Shown here: piece after piece, positions 34,201 through 47,879 of the stretch
Numbering within the stretch: position 1 is the first letter of the stretch
Layout of the letters: the number at the start of each line of letters is the position of its first letter
The notes under the pieces: model-generated
Told to the model about the DNA's origin: nothing
The model's database searches: none
What the model saw: the letters and a program-made list of their open reading frames with translations, nothing else
DNA from: Lepeophtheirus salmonis
Taxonomy: Eukaryota; Arthropoda; Copepoda; Siphonostomatoida; Caligidae
NCBI RefSeq assembly: GCF_016086655.4
Contig: NC_052132.2
Location: forward strand, 3,660,805-3,724,804
Direction: 5' to 3'
Length of the DNA: 64,000 nucleotides
Made by a program: the position numbers and the translations under genes

Positions 34201-37200
34201 AATTCACATTTCATAATTTTTACAACTATATTTATATCATTTCCCTGCGTTCATATACCAGATTTTTAATAACCTACTTTTTATCTAAGGGTGACAAATA
34301 TTTTTTTTTTTTCACATAGAGTTCATCAATAACAATATGAAAAATAGATTCGTATTTATGAATTGCAAGCTTGATGAATATATGGAGTTTAAAAAAATAT
34401 GACCTTTGACAAGCACAATACTTTGTACAACATCGTATGTAAAAATACGTGTCCACATAAATGACAGAAACTTACAAGATTATTTTTTGGAGGAGTTTTA
34501 AGTCAGAAGGTGAGGACTCATAAATTAGAACCCTATTCCAGGCTGTCGAGCCTCAGTTTTAAAATTGTGACAATTTTGTACTTGGCGCTATTAGAAAAAC
34601 GGACAAAAATTTATAATTTGATTTTCATTTTGTTTTTGAACGATCAAAAATGTCCAAACATGGCTACTTAGGCACTTGAAATTTTTTTCATGCACAGGTA
34701 TACATAATCTGCTGATATAAACAAAAACAAGGGAATTCCCCTATATACTTTATTATGATATGCTCATTTGAGTAACCTAATTTCAAAATGCTACGTGATG
34801 TAAATCTTTTATATTGACAAAGACCAAAATCGCAATCATATATATATATATAAGACTATTAATGCAAATATAAGTTACAACATATTATTTTTACTCAATC
34901 AATCAATAGACAGCACTGATTTAGTCAATAATAAATTGCATTATAGACATACGAGTTTATGTACAGATAAATAATATCGCATAATAAGTAATATATATTT
35001 AAATACAAATTAATATTTTGTCTATGTTTGTGACAAGAGATAGGATTTATGAGTAATAGATTTAGCAGAAAAATACTCTCAAAATAGATATGTCGTCATT
35101 ATTATTTCGGAAAATTATCGTAGCAACACACAATTCTTATTATTCCTTTGGGCTTGTCAAAAATTGCACTGAAAGTTACAAAAATTGATTTTCACAATAA
35201 TAGAAGGAACACTATATTTAAAAGGGCATATCGTGGGCAATATAAGTATCTTAAATCAAATAAAGGTTTTAAACTTATGTTAAAATTCTTGAGTGTCTTA
35301 TCTCATTCTACAATCATAGTTTCGGACGGACACGGGCCCAAATACCCTATTTGGAACAAAGTTTTAGCAACTAGAGTGATTAACCTTTAGCTAATATTGA
35401 ATCTTATTCTGTGAATATACATGGGATTTAATTATTATAGAACTATTTTTTCTAATTACTAAATTTTTTATTGTGTTAACGTACTTCTAATTAATTTAGA
35501 TACAAAGTATAAAAGTACTGATAATGTGTTCCATTAACACAAAAGCTAGCAATAATGATTTTTCTAAAAATTGAGTCTTTATAACCGTAGTTTTCCGCTA
35601 CCAGAGTAAATTATTCTTAGTTACTCTTTGGGTGTACTGCAAACTATATTTAAAACTGCCGAAATTCATCGTCAAAATGAAATTAATGAAAAATTGATAG
35701 ATTCAATTTGAAAAGGCATATCTGTTTTAATATAAGTCTTTTAAATTTAAAAAAATACTTTAAAATACAGGGAATATAAATTTATCTCAGAAATTTGAAT
35801 AATAAGCTATAATTGACTCAAATTTGTCTATGAAATATTGAGCTGTATGTACACAGGAATTATAAAAAAATTATTAGGATTTTTTTTTCCTTTTCTTTTT
35901 TTTTCATGATTGTTTTTATGCTGTCGTACCATATGTCTGCAATAACTTTGTTTACTGGGTAAGGTTGAAAAACTTTGCCACAATATGACAATATGTTTTC
36001 ATTTTTATATATGTTATCATTCACTGTGACTCAAAGTGAAAGATACACTTTGCTTAATGTAGGTAATTGTTTGAAAACAATTAACCTTTTTCATTTACAG
36101 TACTATTATTGTTCTTATTTAAGTAAGGTAAAAATATCATATAAATAGTTTTTTCTTATTTTGAAAATACACATTTAATATACATCATGGTTATATTAAA
36201 TTACGCGGAAAAGAGAGTAAGACAGGTATACATAAGTTGTATTGTATGTAGTTTATTTGTTTTACCTAACGTTTAATTATAGAAATAAATTATTTCATGT
36301 ATTTTATAGGTAATTATAGTAATAATATGTATGGAATAGGGTTCCTCTCACAAAAGTCCTGGATTTGTTTGGGATTGACCCCCGTGGGAATTTTAGCTGA
36401 CAAACTTTTTTAAATAATAATAATTTTGGTTTATGAATATAGAAAATAACTTTCCAACAAATCCTTCGTGTTACTCTCTGCTTTTCATGAGTCTACTCAC
36501 ATTTAGTTGCTCAATACTTAATTGTTATCTCCTCAAGAATGAAAAAATAATGAAAAGAGTTTTAAAAAGAAAAAAAAATTGTTTAGGTTGCCAACAGTAG
36601 CAACAAAAATTCTTACCCAAAAAAATGCATGGGATTTACTATCTAAACAAATTTACTCCCCGTGTATTTTTTTTATATAAGAACCTGAACTTCAGTGACC
36701 CACACTCGTCACTAAACCTTATATTCATTATCCACTATAATATAATATTACAATTGAAAGTCCCCTGATAAAAATGCATAGGGTATTTATTTGAAAAACA
36801 GAGAATGATATATACTTTAGGTATAAAATAAAAATTGTTTCGACTTCTAATTTACGTACAAAAGGCCATGTTTCATTCTGATCAGATCAGATTCATGGGC
36901 TCTGGAGGGCAAGTTTTTTTCTTTTTTTTCTAATAAGCGGATTTTTTTGGATTTTTGTTTTGAAAATGCAGCACAACAAATAAAAATCCAAAAAAGGAAT
37001 TATTGAAGTAATAGGGAAAAGCCAGAATGTAAAATGAAAGACGAATCAAAAAAGGGAATTAGGTAAATGAAGGAATAAAAGAATTAGCGAGTGAGTCTTA
37101 GTATTTATCTTCATAATAGTTGAAAGAGAAACATATTTCTAATTATTCCAATTGAGAAACGGACGGAAGAACATGTTTTACTCAAGTATGGAGCTATTTA

Positions 37201-38010
37201 ATGTATTAATAAAATAATTAGAAATTTAATATAAAGTACGGGTACGTCCTTGTTATTTAAAATAATATGTGTACTTTTCTTTTCATTTTAATATGAGGGA
37301 CAGAACATTATCTACACGCACTTGTTCTTAAAAATCAGTCCTTCCAACACAAACAGAGAGACAGTCATATAAACTGCTCTTACACAAAATTGTAGCATCA
37401 ATTACTTTCTTTTCATATCCATAAGTTCTTAATTGAATATTTAAAGTTGAATAATACCAAAATAAAATGAACATCACTTTATTATAGACACTTGACAGTC
37501 TTCTAACCCTAGGAATACATCGTAGGATTGTATTATTGAGCATACTTAAATCAATTTGAAGGAAAAAAATTTTATAAACTTTTAAAAGATTGTTTATTCT
37601 TCTAAAATTGTTGTATTTTTATTATACAAAATTTTGAAAAATAAACAATGTTTCAAAAGTTTTAATAGTTTTTCCCCTTAATTGATTTTTGCTTTCTATT
37701 TCTTACAATAGTAGAAAATCACCATAGACGTACCAGTGCTCAGACATTAGGGACGTCACAGCCTATTTTAAGGCTGACAACCACTTAAGCCAGACAATAT
37801 ATATACTGAATGATTAAATAACGAATTTAAATTACTTGGTAGATATATATGTGTGCGTGTGAATGTACTCAAACTACAAAAATAACAACTCAGTCAAATA
37901 GGAATCAATTTTATTGTTAATAAAGACAAAAAACAAAAACATTTTACACATTTTTCCTGCAACAAACAATTATCATGAATTGTCAAAAAGCAAAGGATCT
38001 ATCCCTCAGT
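34201..38010. other. AT-rich spacer or intron with a repeat pair
   Basis: No gene recognised. About 35150-35260 and 35640-35740 share a diverged sequence (agggcatatc...atataagt...ttaaat), suggesting an old local duplication or a dispersed repeat. 36440-36590 matches the 3' part of R1 (cttttcatgagtctactcac, acttaattgttatctcctc). An 80-codon open frame at 35148 is probably chance. Confidence 0.35.
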
Positions 38011-38012
38011 AT

Positions 38013-38147
38013 CTATTCCTTTTTTGTTCCCTTCTTCCCCCCCTCTTTTTCCCGTCTTGAAAATGAAACCGACTCTATAATTAAAACCAACGCCAGGGAC
38101 AACACTTGATATCCCTGATACCCCTCCGGTACGTCAATAAAAATCAC
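38013..38147 (-). other. Exon-like GC-richer island, minus strand
   Basis: A stretch of about 45% GC in a 25-30% GC setting. One minus-strand frame is open for 44 codons to a stop and includes VPEGYQGYQVLSLALVLIIE, with a hydrophobic core. A second frame is also open (GISSVVPGVGFNYRVGFIFK). Just upstream on that strand is an acceptor-like CTTTTGATGTACAG. It could be a terminal exon or a decayed gene; I recognise no family. Confidence 0.2.
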
Positions 38148-38667
38148 ACTGTACATCAAAAGATGTCTAACCCTTTCGTTCTGTCAAAAACAAACTAACG
38201 ATGCAAAATGTATAATATTAACCATATTAACCACATATGTTGTGGACATATGTACCAGTATAGTAAAAAAAATTATGTTACGAATGAGATTTGAATACAA
38301 AATTAGAAAATTACGCTTTTCTTTTATCACAGTAAAATATGCTTAAGTACAAACAAAATAAGCATTACTATAAATTGATATATTAATTTTTAACAATTTA
38401 TGATTATTAAGAAATATATTTCTAATATTTGACTACAAAATAAAAAGCACATAAGCAGAACTGTTATTTTAAAATGATAAGATTTACTGCTCCTAAAAAT
38501 GTTTTGGTAATTTATAAAACTACTAACAGTAGCACTCGGCATTGCCTGGAGTAATTAGGTGTCAGCTAAAATACAAATTTTGTGTTAATAATAAAGAACA
38601 TAACTTCCCAACAAATCCACAGCGATAGCTTCCACTTTTCATGAGCTACTCAATACTTATACCTATC

Positions 38668-38863
38668 AGCGAATGGAAATTCGTCAATAACGTTCAAGTG
38701 GCCTATTCTCGACTTGAACGTAAGTTAGAGAGCTCAAATTTGTTTTTTTTTATATACATAACTCATTGTTTATGCTTTAATATATCCTAATATGAATTAA
38801 TTTTAATCCCTCAAACTTCATTTATTATAGAATTAGTAGGTGTTCATATTTCAATACTCGTAT
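38668..38863 (-). mobile_element. Family A Tc1/mariner fragment, 5' end only
   Basis: Matches the lead region of other family A copies: aacgttcaagtgg, tctcgacttgaacgtaagttagagagctc, gtttatgctttaatatatc, and tgttcatatttcaat close to the terminus. Only the non-coding lead remains; the last bases of the terminus and all coding sequence are lost. Just before it (38590-38667) is a partial 3' end of R1. Confidence 0.65.
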
Positions 38864-38879
38864 ACATACTGCCAATTTG

Positions 38880-39660
38880 TCATAGATCAATTTTAGTCAA
38901 ATATGGGTTTTGTATTCAAATTTGTCGTACAAGTTGAGATATCTCAGAGTTTTACATATAATTTAAAACCTTTATTTGATTTTGGATAATTATATTTTCA
39001 CCGATATGACCTTTCAAATATTATTCATCAATTTCTCAATATTTTGTTGTGACAATTAGTTTCAGTTATTTAATGTACAATTTGTAGAATAATTTGTTGA
39101 TAGAAATGGACGACTAGTCAGATTTAAAAAAATATAATCCACGCTCAGTTTTGCAAATAATCTTTCAGGCTTGATTTTGTGTTGACAGCCCATATATATA
39201 GATTTATCAAAATTGATTGCAAGTACATACATCAATACAATTAATCTTTTAATTCTTATTGAAAAAGTATTTTTTAAATAATTAAACTCCATCTATGTAT
39301 ATTCGCAGAATAAGATTCAATATTAGCCCAGGGATTAACCCCTATATAGGAGACATCAAAAGCCGTATTCTTCCCAAAGAAAACAAAAAGTTGAAATCAT
39401 TTTGGTATTTGTGAAGGGTAAATTTTGCTTTCCGCTATTTAGAACTGCTAAAACTGCGTTTCTTTAACACCATGGCATTTGAAAATGTTATATTCGAGAG
39501 ATTTTTACAATAATGTTACTGTGATATGTGACAATTTTATAAAAATTTTGGATCTCCCGAAATCTTAGGATAATAAAAAATAGAGATATCCTTACTAAAT
39601 ATTTATGAGGACAAAAAAAAATTACTGCACAGTTTTAAAACTCGGATTGCTTTATTTCTT
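38880..39660. other. Spacer, nothing recognised
   Basis: AT-rich DNA, no gene. About 39415-39460 resembles 35585-35680 (ttccgct, aactgc), another hint of an unnamed dispersed repeat. Confidence 0.35.
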
Positions 39661-39667
39661 TTAATGG

Positions 39668-40432
39668 TCCTTGTAATGACTGTGGAACAACTTTTAATTC
39701 ATCCATACACACTTTCGTGGATTATCCTAGTGTTGAAATTCTAAAAGTGTGTATTTCCTAAAATGTAAAGGGACTACCTGATCAAGAATCAAAATTCACA
39801 ATAGCACTGGTTTTGTTGCGGCTTTCAAAACAAAAGGGATCTGCGGATAGAACAAATGTATTGGAATTAGCGTTATTGATTTCCAAAGCTCATATTGCCA
39901 GCAAAATCACACATTATGAGCCTTTAGCTACTGAAGAGATAACAACTGTTATCATCTCGGCATTGGAATGTTTGCTGACTTCTCTTTGATGCTAAAGACA
40001 CCTCTGAATCTGGATGGAGATATTGAGGAGATGTTATTAGGTATTGCCCCTCAACATCCGCAAAATATTTAGACTCTTGAAAGTGGATTGTAAAATCCTA
40101 CAAAGCTTTTAAAAATAAATTGTCTTACCATGGAGACTTTTTGTACTTTCAATGGTAGATTGATTCTTATTTTATTATTCTTTGCTCCTCTTTTGGTTTT
40201 ATCTATATGCGTGTATGTGTGTTCTAAATTTTGTATCTTGGGGGATTTTATTTAGTTGTTTTTGATCAGTAATATCCATTAGGTAGTGTTTAAGTAAGTT
40301 GTCTTTGGAAAGGGATAATTATAAACTAAAATGTTAATTTATGTGATCTTTTTACGTGATTTTTCCATCATTTGTTTCCTATGTAATTTGTACATAAAAA
40401 ATGAAAACCTCACTAAATAAATAAATCATTGT
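39668..40432 (+). pseudogene. Possible LINE 3' end with (AAAT)n tail
   Basis: The plus strand reads NDCGTTFNSSIHTFVDYPSV, like the C-x2-C...H-T-F-x-x-C-P-x-V finger region at the end of non-LTR retrotransposon proteins. After a stop it reads ADRTNVLELALLISKAHIAS and further to a stop at about 39988. A decayed stretch follows and ends in CTAAATAAATAAATC at 40411-40426, the kind of short tandem tail left by LINE integration. The finger has lost its last Cys. The call rests on these two weak signals together. Confidence 0.35.
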
Positions 40433-40434
40433 GA

Positions 40435-42995
40435 CGCCGACGTTTCTTTGAATATATTCGTTGAGCTCTAGTAGAAAAAATCAGCTGTTTTTTAAAAATA
40501 AATTGGGTAGGGATGTCCTTGGTTTGAAAAACAAGTTTGCACTACTTAAAGTTAACTCTTCTAATTGATTTTTGTAAGTCACCTAAGTTAAATAAATTGA
40601 ATAGGATAATCCATAATAATTTTTTTTTTCATTTTTCATATTGTTTTTTTCCTTATTTTTTTAAATATTCTTTTAATTGGTCAGATGGAGTTGCACAGAT
40701 TTGATATAAGTTAACATTATATTATTGCAACTTCTTCATATGACCTAGGAATTGACTTTGAAGTTCATAAATTTTATTTCCTTTTCTAGAAGCGACCGTA
40801 AATTTAACGAACGCATACTAAGTTGAAAACAATCATTTATTGCAAGTACTTTGTTAACAGAGGTACATTACTCCATTTATATATATTTATGTCAAATTGA
40901 GGAAAGTTATTCATAGACGGTGAAAACAAGTTTAAAAAAACTAAAATAATGAAAAGCACAAAATAATAATTAAAAATAAATTGGTATTGAACATAAATTA
41001 ATTAATGTCATTCATGCATAGAGGACTTAATTAATGCTTGGGTAAATATAAAATTTTGTATCCAACAAATTATTTTATTTAAAACAAACCGCTTAACTTT
41101 TTTATGCATACATTTTTGGGTTCTGAAGAACACATTTGTGCCATTTCATTTAAATATACTTATATTTAATTTGAGAACAAAGTAAAAAGAAATATAAAAA
41201 TTACAAATTGAATTTGTCTTACATTTTCTTTTATAAAATAGTTTTTTTGACTAAAAAAAATGACTAAAAATATATATATTTAAAAAAAAAATACTATTTA
41301 TTAATATGTCAATATAAGGTTAAGTAAAAAGTTCTTAGTGTTTTTACTAGATGTCTTAAGTAAGATACATCTCACAATTAATACATTCAATAAAATAAAA
41401 AAAACTTTAAATATACAAGAATACACAAAACTGTAAATTAACTTTTTGTAAGTGGACGGTTACTTTTTAAGCATATTTAATATTTTTTGTATGTAATGGA
41501 TTAATCGTAAAACATCTAGCAAAAATCACTTTTTACTTAACCTGATATACACACAAAAAAAAAAAATTGCAACCCATATTTCTTTAAAAAATTTAAGTTA
41601 AAAAAATGTCATTTCACAAGTTTTGTTAAGCTAACAAATAGATTTTTAGTATTGTATTATATTTGCCAATGATTGCTTCGGCTTACAATATATTACAAAT
41701 TAAATATGCTTCAAAATGCGAATTTTTTCATCTGTAATATCTCAAAGCTCAGAGTTGTTTTTCATATACAAAGGACTTTAAAGAGTTTTTTCATAGATCT
41801 CATTGAAGTTACGATACTACTTACCCAATTTTAGTCAAATCTGCTTCCTCGTGACTATTTAGCATATAAATATTCAATTACATTTCAATAAAGTTGTGCC
41901 AATCTGTTCATTTGGACCATATACTGTAAAAAAATAGATGAAACTTGTTTATACGAAGTTAGGGTATTAGTCTCACCCTAATGTAAGTTCATTTTAAGAT
42001 TTAGATTCATCTTTCTTTTTTCATAATCAAGAACAAGGGGCTTCAAAAAGATGGAAAAAGAAAGAAAAACGAAAATATTTTATTAATGATTTAAATTATG
42101 TGCTCGTCAATTGATTATTACTCCGTGTCTTTTTAGTATTTTATTATTAAATATAAACTATTATTAAAAATTCATTTTCCTGTTTAAAAGGATTAATAAA
42201 TTAATATTTCATTAACTAAAATATGAAATTAGTTTATTTTTATTTGATTAATTGTTTTAAAATTACTTCAATATTTGGATTTGCTCTTGACAAAAAAGAA
42301 AATTAATTTCCATAAAAAAATATTGAGCTAATTAATTATTAATGAGGTATTATTTCAAAAAGAAAGTCAAATTTGAGTTCCTCAAAATATTGCAAACGGA
42401 TGTATGGAACATATAATTTACTTTCCCAAATTTAATGGCAATTATTTATAAATAATTGGTTAATAATATAATTGACTTAATTACAACCTTTCCTAAAGAA
42501 GAGTTACTAATTATATTCCCTCATAAGTATATAATATGTGATAAACTCAATTTGTTTTTGTAATTTCCTGACATGATTCAGGAAATTAATGAGTCTTTAA
42601 ACACGAATTTATATTTTAGGATTGTTTAATGTCAGGCACAACTTGTCTGAAAATACATTGCAATCGTATCTCAGCAAACCTCAGTATGATTTTAAAAGAT
42701 CATTATGAAGGAAAATATTATGAAATGTGAAAGACTTAAGCTTATAACAAAGTTTAAATAATACAGAAATGATGCCATGGATTTGAATTTTGCAATTTGA
42801 CTTCATCTTAGTGTTTACAATTTGAGATCCATTTAGGTTTTGACTGGATAGAGCCACGCTAAAGTCTATTTTTGAACATCAAAAAGTATCTAATATACTT
42901 TCATATTAATGTACACTTGTAAAACTAGGTTTGCAACTTTTATTTTGAAATAGTTGAGTAGAAGGAAAGAAACTCTTTGTACGAGTCAAGAGCTG
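40435..42995. other. AT-rich spacer or intron
   Basis: About 2.5 kb of very AT-rich DNA without a recognisable gene, RNA or transposon. Confidence 0.4.
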
Positions 42996-42997
42996 TT

Positions 42998-43200
42998 ATA
43001 CTGGGTGGTCCATTGAAATCTGAAAAATTATTAAGTCAATAATTAATTAATTTTGAGCGACTGAAATTAATTTATATTTGGATATATTAAAGAATATGCA
43101 ATTAGTTACAAAACAAGACACACTTGAGCTCTCTGTCTTACATACAAATCAAGAAAATTGCATCTGAACATGATGAAAGAATTTCCTTTCGCTGCATTTA
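42998..43200 (+). mobile_element. Family A Tc1/mariner fragment, 5' end only
   Basis: Has a clean terminus ATACTGGGTGGTCCATTGAA at 42998 and the lead region (attaatttatatttggatatattaaag, cttgagctctctgtcttac) up to the first codons of the transposase (about 43200). It then stops abruptly at an A-run. The best preserved terminus of the family. Confidence 0.75.
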
Positions 43201-43204
43201 AAAA

Positions 43205-45340
43205 AAAACATTATTTATGTATGACTAGATTAAGTTTTAAGCAGTTCTCCTATTTACATCTATAATTTATTTTCACCCCAAAAATCTTATACCAGAAAGG
43301 CGATAGTAACAAGAGTACTAACTCAGTAATACCATATGTCTTTCCCTTAACTTCTCCATTTGCTCTTCTTTGTCTTAGAAAAATGATAACTCGAGTCATG
43401 AAAAATGTATTCATTCATTCATCTAAGTCCAATTAATTTGTGTGTTAGGTAGTCTCTGCCTACAAAATTAGAATAATATTTTTTTTCTTTGCACTTTAAA
43501 TTATCAGAGCAAATATCGACATTTAAAAACATTTATCAAGCGGAGACTGAAGGAGTGGGCTGGTGGAGAGCTGTTCCGCCCCCCTATTAAGGAATTTTGT
43601 ATTTCTTACAAGATTTTTTTTGGGATCGGGATTAAACTGGAAAATGGGTGTGAATTTTCTTTACTGAAAGATACATTTTCTTAGAAATTAGGAAAAAAAT
43701 TTAATATTTTAATTTTTGTAGGTTTTTTGTAATTTTTGTTTTAACAAATTTTATATTTTATGAATAGATGTGAATTTTGAAAAAAATGAATGTTAAAAAA
43801 AAAAAATCTGAATTTTTATTAGATAACTGTAGATTTTTGGAAAAAAAAAGTTTTTGTGAATAGGTATGTATTTTTGAATTTGAAATATAAATAATCCTTT
43901 GGACGCTCCTGTTCTCCGATACCAATACGATGCAGATATTAGATATTTAGCCAGTAATATCGATTTTCTGATTAAATTAGCCCACATCTAGCTGATGGTC
44001 AGTTATATTGTACCACCGCATTTCCTTAAAGCTACATAAATGTATCACCCCTATTTATAATTGTGAATATTTAATGGATATTAGCCCTAATTTTCTTATT
44101 TTAATTATCTTTTTAAGGCATGTATAATAAGTATTCAATTATTTAATTCATTATGATTCTCGTAAAGTGTGTGATATAATAAGAAAATAAAGGTAGCTTT
44201 CAAACTTGCTACATCTTGTATTATATAAATTATATCTTTATAAAAACATGTTACTTACATATATTAGTTAAATAAAGTATTGTATTTAAAATGTAATATG
44301 TTTAATGGGTTGGGTATGTGTGTTTGTTTGTTTCAAACATTATGTCATTGCTTCAGTATTCTTTCAGGGCCCCCTACCACCCCAAAAAACTGTTATAAAT
44401 GTGTAAAAGCAGGATGAAAAGATACTGAAAACACTTTTTATGAGAACATATTTTGTACAAATAACCTTTTTTACGAGACACAGTTCTTTAAATTATATTT
44501 GCTATATTTATCGAATAATTAATTGAGACCCCCGCTATTTAAGATTATATTTAAACACTTATAATAAATTTGTAAGCTATTTTCCTTCAGTCAATTTTTA
44601 TTTATTATACAAGAAGTTGGGCTAGAAAGAGAAAATAAAATAAATTCAATTCAAAGTGGGAGTATATCATGAGTCATAATTTTACCAAAATGGAAATATA
44701 TTTTAGGCAAGTATTTAATGTGATGATGACTCCAACATTTCATTGCACAGCTTTATATTAATAAAATTTATAGAGAATATACATTATTAAAAACTTAACA
44801 CTTTTTATAACACTATTATTTTACCAAAATAAAAGCTTAATTGTAATTTTTAACCATGAAAATTATCAAAGTAATTTCATACTAAGTAAAACTACCTTGC
44901 AAAGAAAAGATGTAGTTTTTTTCCTTTTTTTCCTTCCAAATTCCAATGCCTATATATGTTGCCTATACGCAAATATGTTAAGTTGTAATGTGACACGTCA
45001 AAAAAAAAAGAAAGTTGCATAATTATTAGAATAATATGCAAACGTACTCTAACACTAAATGTCATAATAACTTTATACTAATCTTTTAAGAAGGATCAAA
45101 GACCTTTTTATAATATATTGTATTTTTTTTTACATAAAAATTGGCAATATACTTGTTGAATTTAAAAAAAAAACAAGTTAAATAATGGGCCTATGAATAA
45201 TACGCTTTAAAAAAATATCCGTCACTCCTATTCTGTTTCAAAATACAGAAACTTAGTTATGAACAAATTCATAATTATTCATAATAGATATCTAGTGATG
45301 CATAATATTTGTAAGTCCTTCCATTTTGTAAAAAATAAAA
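43205..45340. other. AT-rich spacer with one arm of a repeat pair
   Basis: 43260-43430 resembles 47440-47600 (aacaagagtactaactcagtaataccatatg against aacaagggtcttaattcagtgataccatatg), an unnamed dispersed repeat. A 49-codon plus-strand open frame near 43535-43684 has GC-richer sequence (RRLKEWAGGELFRPP) but no recognised family. Nothing else seen. Confidence 0.35.
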
Positions 45341-45342
45341 GA

Positions 45343-45660
45343 AACAGAAAACGAACGCGGTCACCGTGAAAACTTGAGTTATATTTGGGAAAAAAGCTTA
45401 GTTGTCACGATGATTTATTACATTAGCTGCCATTAGCTATAAGAGGAAAAAAAATATTCACAAAAGACTTTTCCATATCTAGTATTGATGAAATTAGGAA
45501 TTAACTGTCACGACGTTTTATCATATTAGTTGCAAGCAGCTATGAGATGAAGGAAATTTAAAAAAACAACTATTGATATATGTAGAAATTACACTGATAT
45601 CGATCTTCAATTTTTTTCAAAGTCCAACAAGGACATACGAGTACACTTATAACCTTTTCA
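45343..45660 (+). repeat. Dispersed repeat R1, copies 4 and 5 in tandem
   Basis: Two partial copies follow one another. The first (to about 45490) has gcttagttgtcacgatgattta and ttagctgccattagctataaga. The second has ttaactgtcacgacgttttat, agttgcaagcagctatgagatgaagg and agtccaacaaggacat. Confidence 0.6.
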
Positions 45661-45664
45661 TTGA

Positions 45665-46128
45665 AACCAAAATGTTTATAACAAGGTAAGTTAGGCTGAT
45701 ATTATTTTGATGTCGATTCACTACTACGAAAAAGTCTTGCAAAACTCCCAAAATGTTTATAACAAAAAACATTTTTTTAGGAAAAACAAACATTCTTCAA
45801 TTTAACGTTAGGCTGATATTATTTTCAAATGAAAACACTTTTGATTATTATGAGGCTTACTATACTATTACTATATCAATACTACGAGTCCATCAAAGTA
45901 TTGCACTTATAACTCCCAACTAATCACGCATTCTAAAAAAATTAAATTTTTTTGGAAAAAATTCAAATATTCAATTTTTGAAGCCTTACAAAAACATTTT
46001 TTTTAGTGAAAAGCAAACATTCTTCAATTTAACGTAGGATCTGCAGCCCCTGCAGACGCCCCTGTATATGTTCAATAATACATGGAGTCAAATGAAAACA
46101 CTTTTGATTATTATAAGGCTTACTATAA
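45665..46128 (+). repeat. Local duplications next to R1
   Basis: Blocks occur twice: aaaatgtttataacaa (45668, 45750), ttaggctgatattatttt (45687, 45808), and a longer unit with aaacattcttcaatttaacgt then aaatgaaaacacttttgatt (45765-45865 and 45989-46128). The second long copy carries about 50 extra bases with a CAGGGGCGTCTGCAGGGGC motif on the complement, a hAT-like terminus. Confidence 0.7.
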
Positions 46129-46129
46129 A

Positions 46130-46570
46130 CGTTGCTACAGCCAAAACAATAAAGGACTTTTAAATCCATCCAACTACCAAGTATATAGCATGCACTTGCT
46201 TACAAATATATTTATTGAATTGTTTTCTTTCTCCTTCTATAGGTAATAAGTATATTAGAAGCATGTTGGAAATATGTGTAGAAATAAGAAAGTCTTATAG
46301 GTATGTTGTGTATCCATAAAGAGAATGGGTTCTTAACCTGAGGCTTGTAGTGTTTTTCTAATTAAGAAGTAAAATTACAACGAAAAGTAATAATATAAAA
46401 ACTACATTGGCTTCAAGCAATATCCTTATAGGAGTATCATATAGTTTCATAGCCACTTACATAATATAAAAGTATTATACATATACAACTAGGATATAAG
46501 TCTTGTTTTCTGAACAAATAAAAACAACAACATTTTCATCATCACTTTGATCTTTTCGGTGTGTTTCAAA
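46130..46570. other. Spacer, nothing recognised
   Basis: AT-rich DNA between repeat clusters; no gene recognised. Confidence 0.4.
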
Positions 46571-46574
46571 AAAA

Positions 46575-46975
46575 GGACTGAAAATTAACATGGTAGCCTA
46601 GACAATTTGAAGAATGTTTTAGAGAAGAGCAGTTTATCCGTCATCATAGATTAGCTCAAAGCAGCTATATTAGGAAGGAAATAAACATAACTCCGTACCA
46701 GCAAGGTTACAGTCGGGAGTTAATTCAATGTCGATCCTCAGTCCTACATTGAGTTCAACTAGGACTTACACTAATATCCATAGATTAAAAAAAAAAATCT
46801 TAGTATGTTATGTTATTATCTATGAGATTTAGGAAATAAACTCAAACCCCACTGGGTATCTAGCAATGATATAGGCAGGAATTACTTTGATGTCGATCCT
46901 TAATTATATTTCGAGTCCAACTAGACTTACACAAATAAAAAAAAATTTCAGTTCCTTTCATCTTGCGTTAACTAA
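46575..46975 (+). repeat. Dispersed repeat R1, copies 6 and 7
   Basis: Copy 6 (46575-46775): GACAATTTGAAGAATGTTTT, GCTCAAAGCAGCTATATTAGG, GAAGGAAATAAACATAACTCC, TTGAGTTCAACTAGGACTTAC. Copy 7 (46801-46975) repeats the second half: ATCTATGAGATTTAGGAAAT, AGGCAGGAATTACTTTGATG, TCGAGTCCAACTAGACTTAC. Confidence 0.65.
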
Positions 46976-47875
46976 TGATTACTTTAAAATTATATTGTCT
47001 CGTTTATAGATTAATAGATTATTTTTCTGAGATAAATTAAAGATTATTTTGATTTTATTAATTGTCCAAAGATATCTATTTTTAGTTTGCAAATTTTTTT
47101 TAAAGGAGGTATAAGCATTGATGGAAAAAGTATGTTAAATTTGAAATATTGATCTCATTATTTATGAGAAACAATCCAAAGTGTATTACTGAAGTTAAAC
47201 AAAGTATGTATTTCGATAAATACATTTGAAAGTGTTACAACACATATCTACTGCCCGTTTATTATATGTTATAAGTAAAGAATGGATATGGATAATATAA
47301 ACTATGTTTAGCGATTAGAATAGGATAAGCATTGCTCTTTCTTCATTGTTTAATAATTAATTCCCTCTAAAGGAAGAATAACTGCTTATCTTTGGGTTAA
47401 GTTTCTTTTAAAATAATGTATATGAATTGAAATACAATTAAAATATTTTCCCCCACTAATCCGATTTTAAATGTAGATGATTCTTATCTTTTCCTTCCAA
47501 AATCATTTACGAACAAGGGTCTTAATTCAGTGATACCATATGTTCTGCTTCTACATTCTCCTTGCACTCTTACACAAATTGCATCTGTAGTTATAAGAAC
47601 ATGCAAGCTTTTTAAATCATTTGTTTGGGAAGGTGTGCCTAGAAAATGTTTTGACAATCATAAGTACGCCTTTGGTTGTAAAAGGCAAATAGATGATTAA
47701 AATACCACAAAGAATGTTGCAACATCATAAAATTATAACGAAACGGTAAGCATTTTACTTGTATTTAGTTTACACAATGTATACATACGGGGGCACATGC
47801 TATCTGGGCCACGAAAAAGGATTTTTTATTACGCAATTTCCTCTCCATTGAGTTATCAGATAACATAAAAACCAG
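46976..47875. other. Spacer with second arm of a repeat pair
   Basis: 47440-47600 resembles 43260-43430. No gene recognised. Confidence 0.35.
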
Positions 47876-47879
47876 ATTC

